This document shows positions 15,856 to 25,111 of a stretch of DNA of 64,000 nt, in pieces; position 1 is the stretch's first letter; each line of letters begins with the position of its first letter. A program made the position numbers and the translations under genes. A model generated the notes under the pieces. That model worked only from the letters and a program-made list of their open reading frames with translations. It made no database searches and was not told the origin of the DNA. This DNA is from CAJXVA01 sp963761755 (GTDB lineage: Bacteria > Myxococcota_A > Polyangia > Nannocystales > Nannocystaceae). Location of the stretch: the NCBI GenBank assembly GCA_963761755.1, contig CAVXIC010000039.1, forward strand, positions 992,001 through 1,056,000, read 5' to 3'.

Positions 15856-17526
15856 GTGATCGAGCTCAGCACGGACCCCAAGGTCGCGGAACGACAGATC
15901 GAAGCCGTCATCTTCTATCTGACCACCTGCGGGTACATCGACAGCGAGTTCGACCTGCGTGAAAAGTCGTTCGTCCGCTCCTTCCTTCGCAAACTCGTCA
16001 CCGCTCGCGTCGACGCGCAGGGCGAGCTGGATCCGGAGCTTCGCTTCGAGCAGATCGAGCAGCAGCACGAGCACTACGTCCAGATGTTCCAACAGGTCGA
16101 CTACGAGGTGAAGTCGCTCTTCACCGAAGCGGTCGCAGACGGTGAAGACGTCGACAAGTTCGTCATCTCCAAGCTCAAGCTGCGCTGCTTCGAGCTGTTC
16201 GAAGGTCTGAGCGCGTCCAACCGCACCGCCTTGTTGAAGGTCGTCGACGCGTTCATCAACGCCGATGGCGTCGTGCACCCCGAGGAGGTCAAGTTCCGCA
16301 ACGAGCTCGCCGAACTGCTCGGCCAGGCGACGCGAAGCGACGACGAAGCGGGGACCGACGGCGTGGTCGCGATCGAGAAGCCCGCCGACGTGCCCGCCGC
16401 GGCGACCGATCACCCCTTCTTCAACACCTTCGAGCACCACTACTCCGCCGACCCCGATCAGATTCGGGCCCAGATCGATGCCGACATCCGGCTGCTGGAG
16501 AAGACCGAAGCGAAGTGGGCGGCGCAGCGCGAAGCCGGCGACGGGCGGCTGAAGGGCAAGCAGCGCGTCGACCAACTCGACGGTGAGGAGTTCCTCGATG
16601 GCCACGTCTACGCGGTGCCCCACGGCGGAAACCGCGACTACGAACTCATCGTGCTCGGCGATCTCCACGGCTGCTACAGCTGCCTCAAGGGCGCGATCAT
16701 GCAGAGCAACTTCATGGAGAAGGTGAAGAAGTTCCGCGCCGATCCGGACAACAACCCCGACGTCCGGCTCGTGCTCCTGGGCGACTACATCGACCGCGGG
16801 CGCTTCAGCTTCAACGGCGTGCTTCGGGGCGTGCTCAACCTGTTCAACACCGTGCCCGAGCACGTGTTCGTCCTGCGCGGCAACCACGAGTACTACATCG
16901 AGTACCGAGGACGAATCTACGGCGGGGTCAAGCCGGCCGACGCGATCAACAGCCTCTCACGGGTGTTGCCCGACGAGGTCTTCGAGCGCTACCTGAAGTT
17001 CTTCGAGCAGATGCCCAACTCGCTGCTCTTCGACAACCTGCTGTTCGTCCACGGCGGCATCCCGCGCGATGAGCTGCTCGCGAAGAAGTGGCACGGGCTG
17101 TGGAGTCTCAACGACGACGACATTCGCTTTCAGATGCTCTGGAGCGACCCCAGCCGCGCCGAGATGGTGCCCAAGGACCTGCAGGCATCCTCGGCTCGCT
17201 TCTCCTTCGGCCGTCAACAGTTCCGAAAGTTCATGCAGCGGGTGGGCTGTTCTCTGCTCGTTCGGGGGCACGAGAAGTTCAACGCGGGCTTCCGCGACCA
17301 CTACCCCCGCGACGACATTCGGCTGCTCACCGTGTTCTCCTGCGGGGGCGTCGCCAACGACGACCTGCCCGAAGACAGCAACTATCGCGACGTACGTCCG
17401 ATGGCGTTGACGATTTCGCGAAGCGGGCCCGAGACCAAGGTCACGCCGTGGGCGATCGACTACCGCCCCTACCAGGACCCGGACCGCAACGCGTTCTTCC
17501 GAGACGATCCGTCGCTCACGTCCTGA
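15856..17526 (+). CDS. TerB-like domain fused to PPP-family protein phosphatase
   Basis: 556 residues, cytoplasmic. Residues 1-165 form a helical domain ending in FINADGVVHPEEVKFRNELAE, the acidic signature of TerB-like domains. Residues about 260-520 are a metallophosphoesterase of the PPP (PP1/PP2A-like) type with every metal and catalytic motif: GDLHG, GDYIDRG, RGNHE, the HGG motif (FVHGGIP) and RGHEKF. It should be an active metal-dependent Ser/Thr or Tyr phosphatase. The TerB-like part may anchor or regulate it. The start is GTG with a TAGATT box 6 bases upstream. The next gene begins 49 bases downstream. Confidence 0.88.
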   Translation: MIELSTDPKVAERQIEAVIFYLTTCGYIDSEFDLREKSFVRSFLRKLVTARVDAQGELDPELRFEQIEQQHEHYVQMFQQVDYEVKSLFTEAVADGEDVDKFVISKLKLRCFELFEGLSASNRTALLKVVDAFINADGVVHPEEVKFRNELAELLGQATRSDDEAGTDGVVAIEKPADVPAAATDHPFFNTFEHHYSADPDQIRAQIDADIRLLEKTEAKWAAQREAGDGRLKGKQRVDQLDGEEFLDGHVYAVPHGGNRDYELIVLGDLHGCYSCLKGAIMQSNFMEKVKKFRADPDNNPDVRLVLLGDYIDRGRFSFNGVLRGVLNLFNTVPEHVFVLRGNHEYYIEYRGRIYGGVKPADAINSLSRVLPDEVFERYLKFFEQMPNSLLFDNLLFVHGGIPRDELLAKKWHGLWSLNDDDIRFQMLWSDPSRAEMVPKDLQASSARFSFGRQQFRKFMQRVGCSLLVRGHEKFNAGFRDHYPRDDIRLLTVFSCGGVANDDLPEDSNYRDVRPMALTISRSGPETKVTPWAIDYRPYQDPDRNAFFRDDPSLTS

Positions 17527-17575
17527 CATCGCGGCTTGCCCCAACCGACCCCCTCGGTCATCATCGCGAACGCTG

Positions 17576-18550
17576 ATGGGGACCCGCTGCTTGGTGACCG
17601 GTGCTGGAGGTCAGGTCGGTCTCGACCTGATCCGGAGTCTTCGCGCCCGTGGGTACGAGGTCCACGGATCCGACGTTTCGCCCCGTCCCTCGGCAGACCG
17701 GGTCGACGACGACGTCCCCTGGCACGCGCTGGACGTCACGGATCTCGACGCGGTCGTCGAGCTGCTCTCGCAGGTTCGGCCGCACCGCGTGTTCCACCTT
17801 GCGGCGATCCTCAGCGCCCGCGGAGAAGAGGTTCCGCAGCGCACCTACGCGGTCAACCAGACCGGGACGTACAACGTCCTGGAGACGTGCCGACAGCTCG
17901 AGGTCGAACGCGTCATGTTCACCAGCACCATCGCCGTGTTCGGTCCCGGGCTGCCCGAGACGGTCGGCGACGATGTGCCGCTGCAGCCCAGTACGATGTA
18001 CGGCGTGACCAAGGTCGCCGGCGAGCTGCTCGGTGACTACTACTGGCGGCGCTTTGGGGTCGACTTTCGCGCCGTCCGATTCCCGGGCTTGATCAGCGCC
18101 TCGCTGCCCGGAGGCGGCACCAGCGACTACGCGTTGTTCATGTACACCGACGGCGTGCGCCTGGGGCGGTACCAGGCGTTTTGCCGCGCCGACACGCGCA
18201 TTCCCTTGATGTACATGCCCGACGGCATCCGGGCGCTGGTCGAGCTCTCGGACGCTCCCCGAGGCAGGCTGCGTAGATGCACCTACAACATCGCCGCCTT
18301 CTCGCCGACGGCCACGCAGATCGCCGACAGCGTCGCGACCGCGCTTCCGAACGTGAACATCACGTTCAGTTCGGACCCGCGCCGGCAGGCGATCCTCGAT
18401 TCGTGGCCGTGCGCGCTCGATGACGCCCACGCGCGCGCGGACTGGGGATGGACGCCCGAGTTCACGCTCGATGCGATGACCGACGATCTCGTGCCCAAGA
18501 TTCGCGCGCTCATCGAGCAAAACCCCGGCGCGTTCGACCACGATCACTGA
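17576..18550 (+). CDS. L-threonine 3-dehydrogenase, SDR type
   Basis: 324 residues. This is the short-chain-dehydrogenase-like enzyme that oxidises L-threonine to 2-amino-3-ketobutyrate with NAD+. The Rossmann motif is GAGGQVG (residues 9-15); the catalytic pair is Y142 and K146 in MYGVTKVAGE. The substrate region FPGLISASLPGGGTSDYA and the LMYMPDGIRA motif separate threonine dehydrogenases from other epimerase-like proteins and match the human and archaeal enzymes, not the zinc-dependent E. coli Tdh. Glycine C-acetyltransferase, which uses the product, is at 26153-27340. Confidence in the SDR family is near certain and in the substrate high. Confidence 0.88.
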   Translation: MGTRCLVTGAGGQVGLDLIRSLRARGYEVHGSDVSPRPSADRVDDDVPWHALDVTDLDAVVELLSQVRPHRVFHLAAILSARGEEVPQRTYAVNQTGTYNVLETCRQLEVERVMFTSTIAVFGPGLPETVGDDVPLQPSTMYGVTKVAGELLGDYYWRRFGVDFRAVRFPGLISASLPGGGTSDYALFMYTDGVRLGRYQAFCRADTRIPLMYMPDGIRALVELSDAPRGRLRRCTYNIAAFSPTATQIADSVATALPNVNITFSSDPRRQAILDSWPCALDDAHARADWGWTPEFTLDAMTDDLVPKIRALIEQNPGAFDHDH

Positions 18551-18633
18551 GGCGTCTCGCGCGGCCGACATGTGGGGTCCGGAGCCCTCGCATGTGGTGC
18601 CGCTTCGCCTGAGGCGGACGCGCCTCGACCCGC

Positions 18634-18639
18634 TACACT
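18634..18639 (+). promoter_or_regulatory. -10-like hexamer TACACT
   Basis: TACACT ends 10 bases before the ATG at 18650. It implies a leader of only a few bases for this lipoprotein gene. Confidence 0.4.
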
Positions 18640-18649
18640 GGTAGCGACC

Positions 18650-20083
18650 ATGAACTGGCATCTTGGAGCTAGCCTTACGTTCGCCCTGGTCGTGTTGGGT
18701 TGCGACAGCGGCCAAGGCGGGGGCGACAACAACGATGGAAGCACGAGCGGGGGGAGCGGTGAGACGGGTAACCAGACGACGCCGACCACCTCGCCGAGCA
18801 CGACGGGGCCCACCGACTGCATCGCGGGGCAGGAGTCGTGCGCGTGCCTCGAAGGCGACTGCATCGGCACGCTGTTCTGCGTCGAGGACATGTGCGTGCC
18901 CGGCCCGCAGCTCGACGTGCCCGGCAGCCCGATCCGCGTGATCGCTGGCCTGCGGGTTCCGATCGATGCCGAAGTCTCCGCCGACGACTTCGGCTGGGAG
19001 CAAACCGGAGGACCCCAAGCCGACTTCACCGGCGCCGACAGTCAGTCGCTGCTGGTCGACGTGCCCGCGGGGCTCTCCGGCGGGGACACGCTCACCTTCA
19101 CGCTGTCCGCGACCCGCAACGACGTCCCGGCCAGCGTCGAGGTCACCATCGAGATCGTCGAGGCCGCTTTCGAGGAGGGCTTGCCCACCATCGCGGACCC
19201 CGAGCAGCTGGGGACACCGACGTCCATCTCGTTCCGAGGCGGGCAGCTGTGGGCGGTGAGCAACGAAGGCTTCGTGTCCTGGTTCGACCTCGACACGGAC
19301 GACGCCATGGTGGAGGTCGCGACCCACCTGGGCCGGCACGACATTCCCGGCGGTCCCATCGGTGCCCGCATGGGCCAGGTGCCCGGCCGCGACGACGACA
19401 TCGACGTGCTGTTGGTCGCCAACGCCACGAGCCAGGCGCTCGAGTCGGTCGCAATCAACGGCGGCTCGGTCGAGACGCTCTCCGACGAGACGGTGGACGG
19501 TGAACCCTTGGGCCCCGTTCGCCACCTGACGCGCATGGATGACGAGATCTACATGACCAACGGCGAGAGCGGCCAGCTGTTGGTGTGGGACCCCGATCCG
19601 CCCGAGGTCGAAGGCGACGGATCGAGCACGGGTGACATGGCCATTCCCGCCGGCACCCGCGTGCTGCTCGATGGGCTCGCGATGCCCTCGGCGGTCATCA
19701 CCGGTCCCGAGCCCGGCTACCTCTACGTCGGCACCAGCGGACAGGTCCTGCGGGTTCCCATCCTCCAAGACGGCAGCGCCGGCGACCCCGACGTCTACCT
19801 CGACTTCGGCGACACACTCGATCCCAACCTCATGGTGGACGGTCTGATGTTCGACCGCGCGAACAACCTCTACGCCGGGGTCCCGCTCGATGGCCGCTTG
19901 CTCGTCGCGCGCTACGAAGGCAGCGGCTCCACCACGGCCATTCGCGACCTCGACTCGGCCTCCCCCGACTTCTCGGGCTTCAGCGGACTCGCGTTCGGCG
20001 ATGACGACTTCGGCCGCGGGACGCTGTACTACGGCAACGCGAGCGGTCGCGTCGGCCGCGTGTTCGTCGGCCTGGGCCGCTGA
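18650..20083 (+). CDS. large lipoprotein with probable beta-propeller
   Basis: 477 residues; the ATG at 18650 begins a lipoprotein signal ending in VLGC. A Gly/Ser/Thr/Asn/Asp linker follows (to about residue 60), then a Cys cluster (CIAGQESCACLEGDC and FCVEDMCVPG), a short beta domain, and from about residue 180 a repeated pattern (LWAVSNEGFVSWFDLD, IYMTNGESGQLLVWDPD, YLYVGTSGQVLRVP, LYAGVPLDGRLLVAR) typical of NHL/SMP-30-like beta-propeller blades. The Cys cluster resembles a small disulfide-knot module also seen in other myxobacterial surface proteins. Surface-exposed binding or a secreted lactonase-like role is possible, but no catalytic residues are recognised. Confidence 0.75.
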   Translation: MNWHLGASLTFALVVLGCDSGQGGGDNNDGSTSGGSGETGNQTTPTTSPSTTGPTDCIAGQESCACLEGDCIGTLFCVEDMCVPGPQLDVPGSPIRVIAGLRVPIDAEVSADDFGWEQTGGPQADFTGADSQSLLVDVPAGLSGGDTLTFTLSATRNDVPASVEVTIEIVEAAFEEGLPTIADPEQLGTPTSISFRGGQLWAVSNEGFVSWFDLDTDDAMVEVATHLGRHDIPGGPIGARMGQVPGRDDDIDVLLVANATSQALESVAINGGSVETLSDETVDGEPLGPVRHLTRMDDEIYMTNGESGQLLVWDPDPPEVEGDGSSTGDMAIPAGTRVLLDGLAMPSAVITGPEPGYLYVGTSGQVLRVPILQDGSAGDPDVYLDFGDTLDPNLMVDGLMFDRANNLYAGVPLDGRLLVARYEGSGSTTAIRDLDSASPDFSGFSGLAFGDDDFGRGTLYYGNASGRVGRVFVGLGR

Positions 20084-20104
20084 GGCCCAGGCGCCCGGAA
20101 CGGG

Positions 20105-21448
20105 CTACTCCACCGCGTGGAACTCGATCTCGAAGCTATCGACGTAGCCCGAGATCGCCTCGCGGTCGCCTGCCGAGCCGACGTCACACACCCGCAGCTC
20201 CCACGCCCACGAGCTGCTCTCGCTCCCCTCGAAGTTGAACCCCGAGGTGAACCACTCGCCTTCTTGCCGCTCCCAGACCGGCGCGTCGGACTCCGGTCCT
20301 GCCAGCGCGACCAAGCTCGGGCCGTTGCCCGGAGGTGCGTGGTAGAGCTTGACCCCGAGTTCGTGGTCCCAGTCGCTCCCGTCCGTGGCTGAAAACTCCG
20401 CGCGAACGGTGATGTCGCCAACCCGGAAGCGCTCGGGGATCTCCATGCCGACCTTGGCGCAGTAGAACTCGTTCTCGGTGAACGCCACGGGACCGCCGGT
20501 GTACTGCCAGATCTCATTTTCGGCAGCGCGGACCTCCCCCTCGAACGCGGCACGCAGGGCGTCCAGGTCGTCGAAGGACACCGGCCCCGCCGCCTCATCG
20601 GGTCGCGCTGGAGCGATCCACAGCCGCGTTGGGTTGAGCGCCGGGAAGGCGTCGTTGCTGGGCACCCAGTAGCCGGCGATGATCTCGTCCCCGTCATCGG
20701 TGGCCAGGATGTATCGCTCGCTCCCGAACCCGCGCGTCGTCGTGATCGAAGCGAACACGTTGTAGTAGTTGGCCGCGTCATCGACGTCGTGCCGAAGGAT
20801 CGCCTCGGCCCGGCTGCGGTCGATGCGCTCGGGCTCGAGCTCGAAACCGTCGTAGACCGCACCCGCCCCGTCCGACCCGCCACGGACCACGGTGTGCCCT
20901 CCGGCGAGCAGCTGGGTAAACGCGACGTGGAACAACGCGGGGTTGATCGCTTCGTCGCCGTCCCCGATCGACAGACGAAGGTTCTCGTCGGCCTTCAGCC
21001 AGGCGAGGGCATAGGCAGCCCGGAGGTCGTCGGCGGTCCACTCGACGCCGCGCAGCGTGGCCTCCTCGTCGCGCACCTCATGCTCGTGCGCGCTTGCGAA
21101 CATTGCGGCCCGGTAGACATCGTCCTGCGAGACACCCGCCGCATCCAGCCACGCCCGCACGGCGCCGCCGGTCTCGAAGGTCTGGTCATAAAGGTCTGCG
21201 GCGTGGGTGAGGTCCGGAAGGCTCCGGCTGTCGAGCAGCGGTGCATCGACCTCGGCGCGGGTCGGCAGGGCGCCGAGTTGGGTCGTGACGTCGCCGAGGA
21301 TCGAAAGCGCACCTTCCCCGTCTGCCTTGCCCTGAGCGCCGAAATCGACGAGGCCCGAAGGGGTTTCGGACTCGGCCGAGTCGCAGGCCGACACGGTGCC
21401 GAGGGTGAGCAGGAGCAACGAGAGGGGAATGGACCGGGAGCAGCGCAT
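20105..21448 (-). CDS. large exported lipoprotein, unknown
   Basis: 447 residues from the ATG at 21448, where a lipoprotein signal starts (lipobox VSAC). The N-terminal half is helical and acidic. The last 120 residues (FTENEFYCAKVG through the C-terminus) look like a beta-sandwich with paired Cys and resemble the P/homoB-type or jelly-roll carbohydrate domains found at the end of secreted proteins, though the match is weak. There is no catalytic motif. It is convergent with the propeller lipoprotein, with 21 bases between the stops, and divergent from the pentapeptide-repeat gene. Confidence 0.65.
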   Translation of the reverse strand: MRCSRSIPLSLLLLTLGTVSACDSAESETPSGLVDFGAQGKADGEGALSILGDVTTQLGALPTRAEVDAPLLDSRSLPDLTHAADLYDQTFETGGAVRAWLDAAGVSQDDVYRAAMFASAHEHEVRDEEATLRGVEWTADDLRAAYALAWLKADENLRLSIGDGDEAINPALFHVAFTQLLAGGHTVVRGGSDGAGAVYDGFELEPERIDRSRAEAILRHDVDDAANYYNVFASITTTRGFGSERYILATDDGDEIIAGYWVPSNDAFPALNPTRLWIAPARPDEAAGPVSFDDLDALRAAFEGEVRAAENEIWQYTGGPVAFTENEFYCAKVGMEIPERFRVGDITVRAEFSATDGSDWDHELGVKLYHAPPGNGPSLVALAGPESDAPVWERQEGEWFTSGFNFEGSESSSWAWELRVCDVGSAGDREAISGYVDSFEIEFHAVE

Positions 21449-21667
21449 GATGCAGGTTCCGCACCCACACTGTAGGGAAGTTGAATCGACTGTCAACTCG
21501 AGATGGAACGCAAGGTTTCGTCGTCAAGCCGGGGTCCATGGACCCCACACCGAGGGACTCCCGCAACACCCGACATTCGGCTACTACGGGGCATCACCGG
21601 TACACGAACGCACGCAACGAAAGCCCACCCTTTCGATCAAAGGGGTCCAAAGGCGACACTAATCCTC

Positions 21668-23887
21668 ATGAACGAACCGGTGCAGGTGAGCAACACGAGC
21701 AAGCTCCGCATTCCGCGGCCCCACCCTCCGGGCAAGAACGAATCCACGGCGCCCGAACCGGCGAGCGCCGACGCGGCCAAGGCACGGCCCAGTTCGGAAC
21801 GTTCAGGGACGCTCCACCTCCAGCAGGCGCGTCGGGACAGTGAGCGCTCCGGAACGCTTCCGGTTCCGACCGCTACGCGAGGCTCCGAACGCTCGGGCAC
21901 CCTCCCCCTCGAGGAGGCTCGCCTCGACGCGGAGCGCTCCGGCTCGATTCCCGTCCCAAAGATTGGATCCAGCAAAGCGTCCAAGCCGGCACTCGACGCG
22001 CAGCCGGGCATCGTCCTTCGTGAGGCGGTGCTCGATGGCTGTCGCATGCCCGGCTCCAACCTCGCCGGGGCCGACCTCACGCGCGTTCGACTTCGACGTG
22101 CGCTGCTCGAGGGCGCCACCCTCAGCGGCGCGGACTTCTCCGATGCGCACCTCAACGAGGCCGACCTTCGCAACGCCAAGCTCGACGACGCGTGCCTGGA
22201 CGGCGCACGCATGCGGGGAGCATCCCTGCTCGGGGCTCGACTCCAAGGCGCGTCGCTTCTGGGCACGGATCTGAGCGAAGCCCGGCTCGATGGCGTGGAC
22301 CTGTCGTCGACCACGGGCCTGGCGAAAGCACGGTTGCGCGGCGCCCACCTGTCCCGCGCGGTCCTGATGACCGCAGACCTCTCCGGCATCGACCTCAGCG
22401 GGGCACACCTCGTCCAAGCAAACATGATGGGCGCGTTGCTGCAGGGCAGCACGCTCGACGGTGCGCAAGCGACGGCCGCGGACCTCTCGCAGGCGCAGCT
22501 CGAAGGTGCATCGATGCGTGGTGCCGTGCTCGACGAGGTCACGCTCACCGACGCGACCATGCGCGGGGTCCGGGCCGCAGGCGCCATGCTGCAGGACGCC
22601 GACCTCACGGCCGTCGACGCCACCGAAGCCGACTTCACGGGCGCCGAACTCTCGGGGGCGAAGTGCGAGGGCATCAAGCTGGCCAACGCTTCGCTGCACT
22701 CCGCTCGATGCATCGCGACGAACTTCAACGCGGCGAACCTCTCGGGCGCTGATCTCTCGCGGGCGAACTGCCGCGGCCTCCGGGCCCAGGGCGCAAAGTT
22801 CGAGGGCGCGGACGGGACGGGCGCCGTATTCTCCGGCGCGGACATGATCGACACCAGCTTCGACCAAGCGCGGCTGCAGGGCGCGAGCTTTCGATCGGCC
22901 AAGCTTCAAGGTGCCCGCTTCGACGGCGCGGATCTTCACCGGGCCGACTTCGCGGACGCCGACCTCTCCGACGCGTCGTTTCGGGGCGCCTCCCTCAGCG
23001 GGGTGCTCAACCTTGCGGCCGCCCGCATCGAGGGCGCCTCGTTCGAGGAGGTCGAGCTTCGCAACGTCGACCTCTCGGGAGCGAACCTCAGCCAGTGCTC
23101 CCTCAAGGGCAGCGATCTCGAAGGTTCCAGCCTCTCCCGGGCAGACCTCTCGGGCGCGGACCTGCGGGAGACTCGGCTCGCCGGCTGCGAGGTCACAGAT
23201 ACGAAGTTCTTGGGCGCGGACCTGCGTGCAGCCGATCTCACGGGCCTCATCAACGCGAGCGAAGCGATCTTCGCCAAGGCGCTGCTGGAGAAGGCGACCC
23301 TCGCGGGCCTCGACCTCTCCGGTGTCGACCTGTCCGCCGCCGATCTGCGCGGCGCCGACCTCTCGAACGCCAACCTGGAGTTTGCGGATCTCTCCTCGGC
23401 TCGACTCGACGGCGCGGTCCTCACCGGTGCGAAGCTGACCGGCGCGAGCCTCCAAGGCGTCACCGCCGTCAACACCGACTTCCGCGGCGCCAAGGGCTTG
23501 GCCGACGTCGACTGGTCATCCGCCAACCTGACCGACGCCAACTTCTGCGGGACGGATCTGGCGCGAAGCTCGTCCTTCGCCAAGGCGAAGACGTTCCAGC
23601 GCATCAAGCTGCGCTCGGCCTCGCTGTCGAGGATGAAGCTCAGCGGGTTGCGGTTCGTCGGTGCGGACCTCACCGGCGCAGATCTCACCGGTGCAGACCT
23701 CGAGAACGCGGACCTCGAGAACGCCACGCTGGCTCGCGCGAACCTGTCCAAGGCAGCCCTGCGCGGCGCAAAGCTCCAGGGGGCCACCCTCGACGGCGCG
23801 ATCACCCGTGGGTGTGATCTCGCAGGCGTCGACCTCTCCGGGGCGTCGACCGTCGGCGTGGCGCTTTCGGACACCAGCGCCAACTGA
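21668..23887 (+). CDS. large pentapeptide-repeat protein with ERSGT-repeat N-terminus
   Basis: 739 residues. From about residue 115 to the end the chain is an almost unbroken series of pentapeptide repeats (A-D/N-L-x-x; for example GADLTRVRLRRALLEGATL and DLTGADLTGADLENADLEN), well over one hundred units, predicting a long right-handed quadrilateral beta-helix. Residues about 42-97 hold four copies of a roughly 18-residue unit (ERSGTLHLQQARRDS, ERSGTLPVPTATRGS, ERSGTLPLEEARLDA, ERSGSIPVPK), likely disordered. No signal peptide is visible, so it is probably cytoplasmic. The ATG at 21668 precedes the first plausible protein-like sequence; the frame is open to 21503. Some short relatives mimic DNA and bind gyrase, but nothing here supports that role. 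Confidence 0.9.
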   Translation: MNEPVQVSNTSKLRIPRPHPPGKNESTAPEPASADAAKARPSSERSGTLHLQQARRDSERSGTLPVPTATRGSERSGTLPLEEARLDAERSGSIPVPKIGSSKASKPALDAQPGIVLREAVLDGCRMPGSNLAGADLTRVRLRRALLEGATLSGADFSDAHLNEADLRNAKLDDACLDGARMRGASLLGARLQGASLLGTDLSEARLDGVDLSSTTGLAKARLRGAHLSRAVLMTADLSGIDLSGAHLVQANMMGALLQGSTLDGAQATAADLSQAQLEGASMRGAVLDEVTLTDATMRGVRAAGAMLQDADLTAVDATEADFTGAELSGAKCEGIKLANASLHSARCIATNFNAANLSGADLSRANCRGLRAQGAKFEGADGTGAVFSGADMIDTSFDQARLQGASFRSAKLQGARFDGADLHRADFADADLSDASFRGASLSGVLNLAAARIEGASFEEVELRNVDLSGANLSQCSLKGSDLEGSSLSRADLSGADLRETRLAGCEVTDTKFLGADLRAADLTGLINASEAIFAKALLEKATLAGLDLSGVDLSAADLRGADLSNANLEFADLSSARLDGAVLTGAKLTGASLQGVTAVNTDFRGAKGLADVDWSSANLTDANFCGTDLARSSSFAKAKTFQRIKLRSASLSRMKLSGLRFVGADLTGADLTGADLENADLENATLARANLSKAALRGAKLQGATLDGAITRGCDLAGVDLSGASTVGVALSDTSAN

Positions 23888-25111
23888 AGCGTCGGGCTCG
23901 TCGATACGCAGGACGCTCACGCCCAGCGGGGGAAGCTCGAGCTGGTCCGAACGCATTGGCGGCCCGATGAGCGCTCGAACCCCGCATCCCTCCGGAACGT
24001 CCTCGAGACCGACCTGCACGGAGACCTCGGCCGAGTTGACCAGGTACAGCCAGATCGACGCGCCGTACTGCATCTGCCGCGACGCCAGCGTCGGCACCAT
24101 CGTGACCCCGTCGGGCCCGGAGATCTCGACCTCGGGTGGCCCCTGGACGACCGCGACTCCGAAGCGCTCGACGGGTGTTCCGGCGAGCAGGGGCGCCGCC
24201 AGGGCGCGCGGCCCGTTGAGCTCGGTCGCGACCTCGAGGTAGGCGTCCAGGTACGCCGCGTAGGCAGGAAACCCGGCCCGCGGATATCCCGAGAACACGA
24301 GGATGCCTCGCGCACCGCTGGTCACGCTGGCGTACGCGTCGTGGCGAACCCAGTCGCGAACGCGGCCGAGCTGATCGTCACCGGGTTGTTCGAACATCTC
24401 CAGCACCGCCCACGGGGTCTGGTCGGCCTGCGCGGCGGCGACGATCGTCGCTGCCCCTTCGCGAACCCACGCCCGCTGCTCTCGGGCCCCGACGTAGTTG
24501 GCGTACAGGCCCCGCGTGACGACGTCGAAGGACGCCGAGGCCTCCGCGAGAACGTCGCGCTGCCGGTGGTCGGGCTGATAGCTCAGCAGCGGTCGCCGCC
24601 GAGGGTCTCGTGCTCGCAGGGTTGCGCGTACCCACGCCACGTAGTCCACTTCGGCCGAGACCCACGGCCGCACCTCCTCCGGGAGCACGTACCACCCCGC
24701 GATGGCGTCATGGTCCGCGACCGCGTCGATCTGCGCGGTCAGCTGGGCCTGGCCCTCGTCCGACACCCGGGCTCCGTCGAGGCCCACGGGGTAGAGCACC
24801 TTCAACCCGTGCGCGGCCGCGGCGTCGAGCAGCGCTCGGTCGGGCGGGGTCACGTAGTAGGGCCCGACCATCGTCACGCCTGCGTTCGCCAGCTCCGCGA
24901 ACCGAGCGACGGGCACCGAGTAGAACCCGAAGGGCAGCCTCGGCGCATGCGCGACCGGATCGGGCTTTGGGCATGCAGCGGCGTCCCGCGCCACGGTGAC
25001 GACGGCCTCGGGCGTACGCGGGACCGAGGGCACGGCGCAGGCGAGCATTCCCGCGGCCAGCAGCCACCCGCTGATCGCCGCTCGAGCGCCACCGCCAGGC
25101 TCAGGGAGCAT
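23516..25111 (-). CDS. TIM-barrel-like lipoprotein, antisense overlap at 3' end
   Basis: 531 residues by the literal frame. The N-terminus has a lipoprotein signal (lipobox LACA). Residues about 55-300 look like a (beta/alpha)8 glycoside-hydrolase-like fold: FGFYSVPVARF, VTMVGPYYV, LKVLYPVGLDG, AIAGWYVLPEEVRPW with adjacent acidic residues, RPLLSYQPD, and GILVFSGYPRAGF. Residues about 300-408 form a beta domain ending in GVSVLRIDEPDAS. The remaining 122 residues read antisense through the pentapeptide-repeat gene and have its complementary composition, so the true protein probably ends functionally near 23890 although no stop is present there. It overlaps the preceding gene's stop by 11 bases, indicating coupled translation. 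Confidence 0.75.
   Translation of the reverse strand: MLPEPGGGARAAISGWLLAAGMLACAVPSVPRTPEAVVTVARDAAACPKPDPVAHAPRLPFGFYSVPVARFAELANAGVTMVGPYYVTPPDRALLDAAAAHGLKVLYPVGLDGARVSDEGQAQLTAQIDAVADHDAIAGWYVLPEEVRPWVSAEVDYVAWVRATLRARDPRRRPLLSYQPDHRQRDVLAEASASFDVVTRGLYANYVGAREQRAWVREGAATIVAAAQADQTPWAVLEMFEQPGDDQLGRVRDWVRHDAYASVTSGARGILVFSGYPRAGFPAYAAYLDAYLEVATELNGPRALAAPLLAGTPVERFGVAVVQGPPEVEISGPDGVTMVPTLASRQMQYGASIWLYLVNSAEVSVQVGLEDVPEGCGVRALIGPPMRSDQLELPPLGVSVLRIDEPDASVGAGVRKRHADGRRPGEVDACEITPTGDRAVEGGPLELCAAQGCLGQVRASQRGVLEVRVLEVCTGEICAGEVRTDEPQPAELHPRQRGRAQLDALERLRLGEGRASRQIRPAEVGVGQVGG

Noticed and set aside
21803..23455. 550-residue antisense frame opposite the pentapeptide-repeat gene
   Set aside because: Its regular E-V-G-A-x-E composition is the mirror of the repeat codons, with no independent coding signal.
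21668..23887. Qnr-like quinolone-resistance protein
   Set aside because: Far longer than Qnr or MfpA, lacking their loop insertions and C-terminal dimerisation helix; there is no support for gyrase binding.
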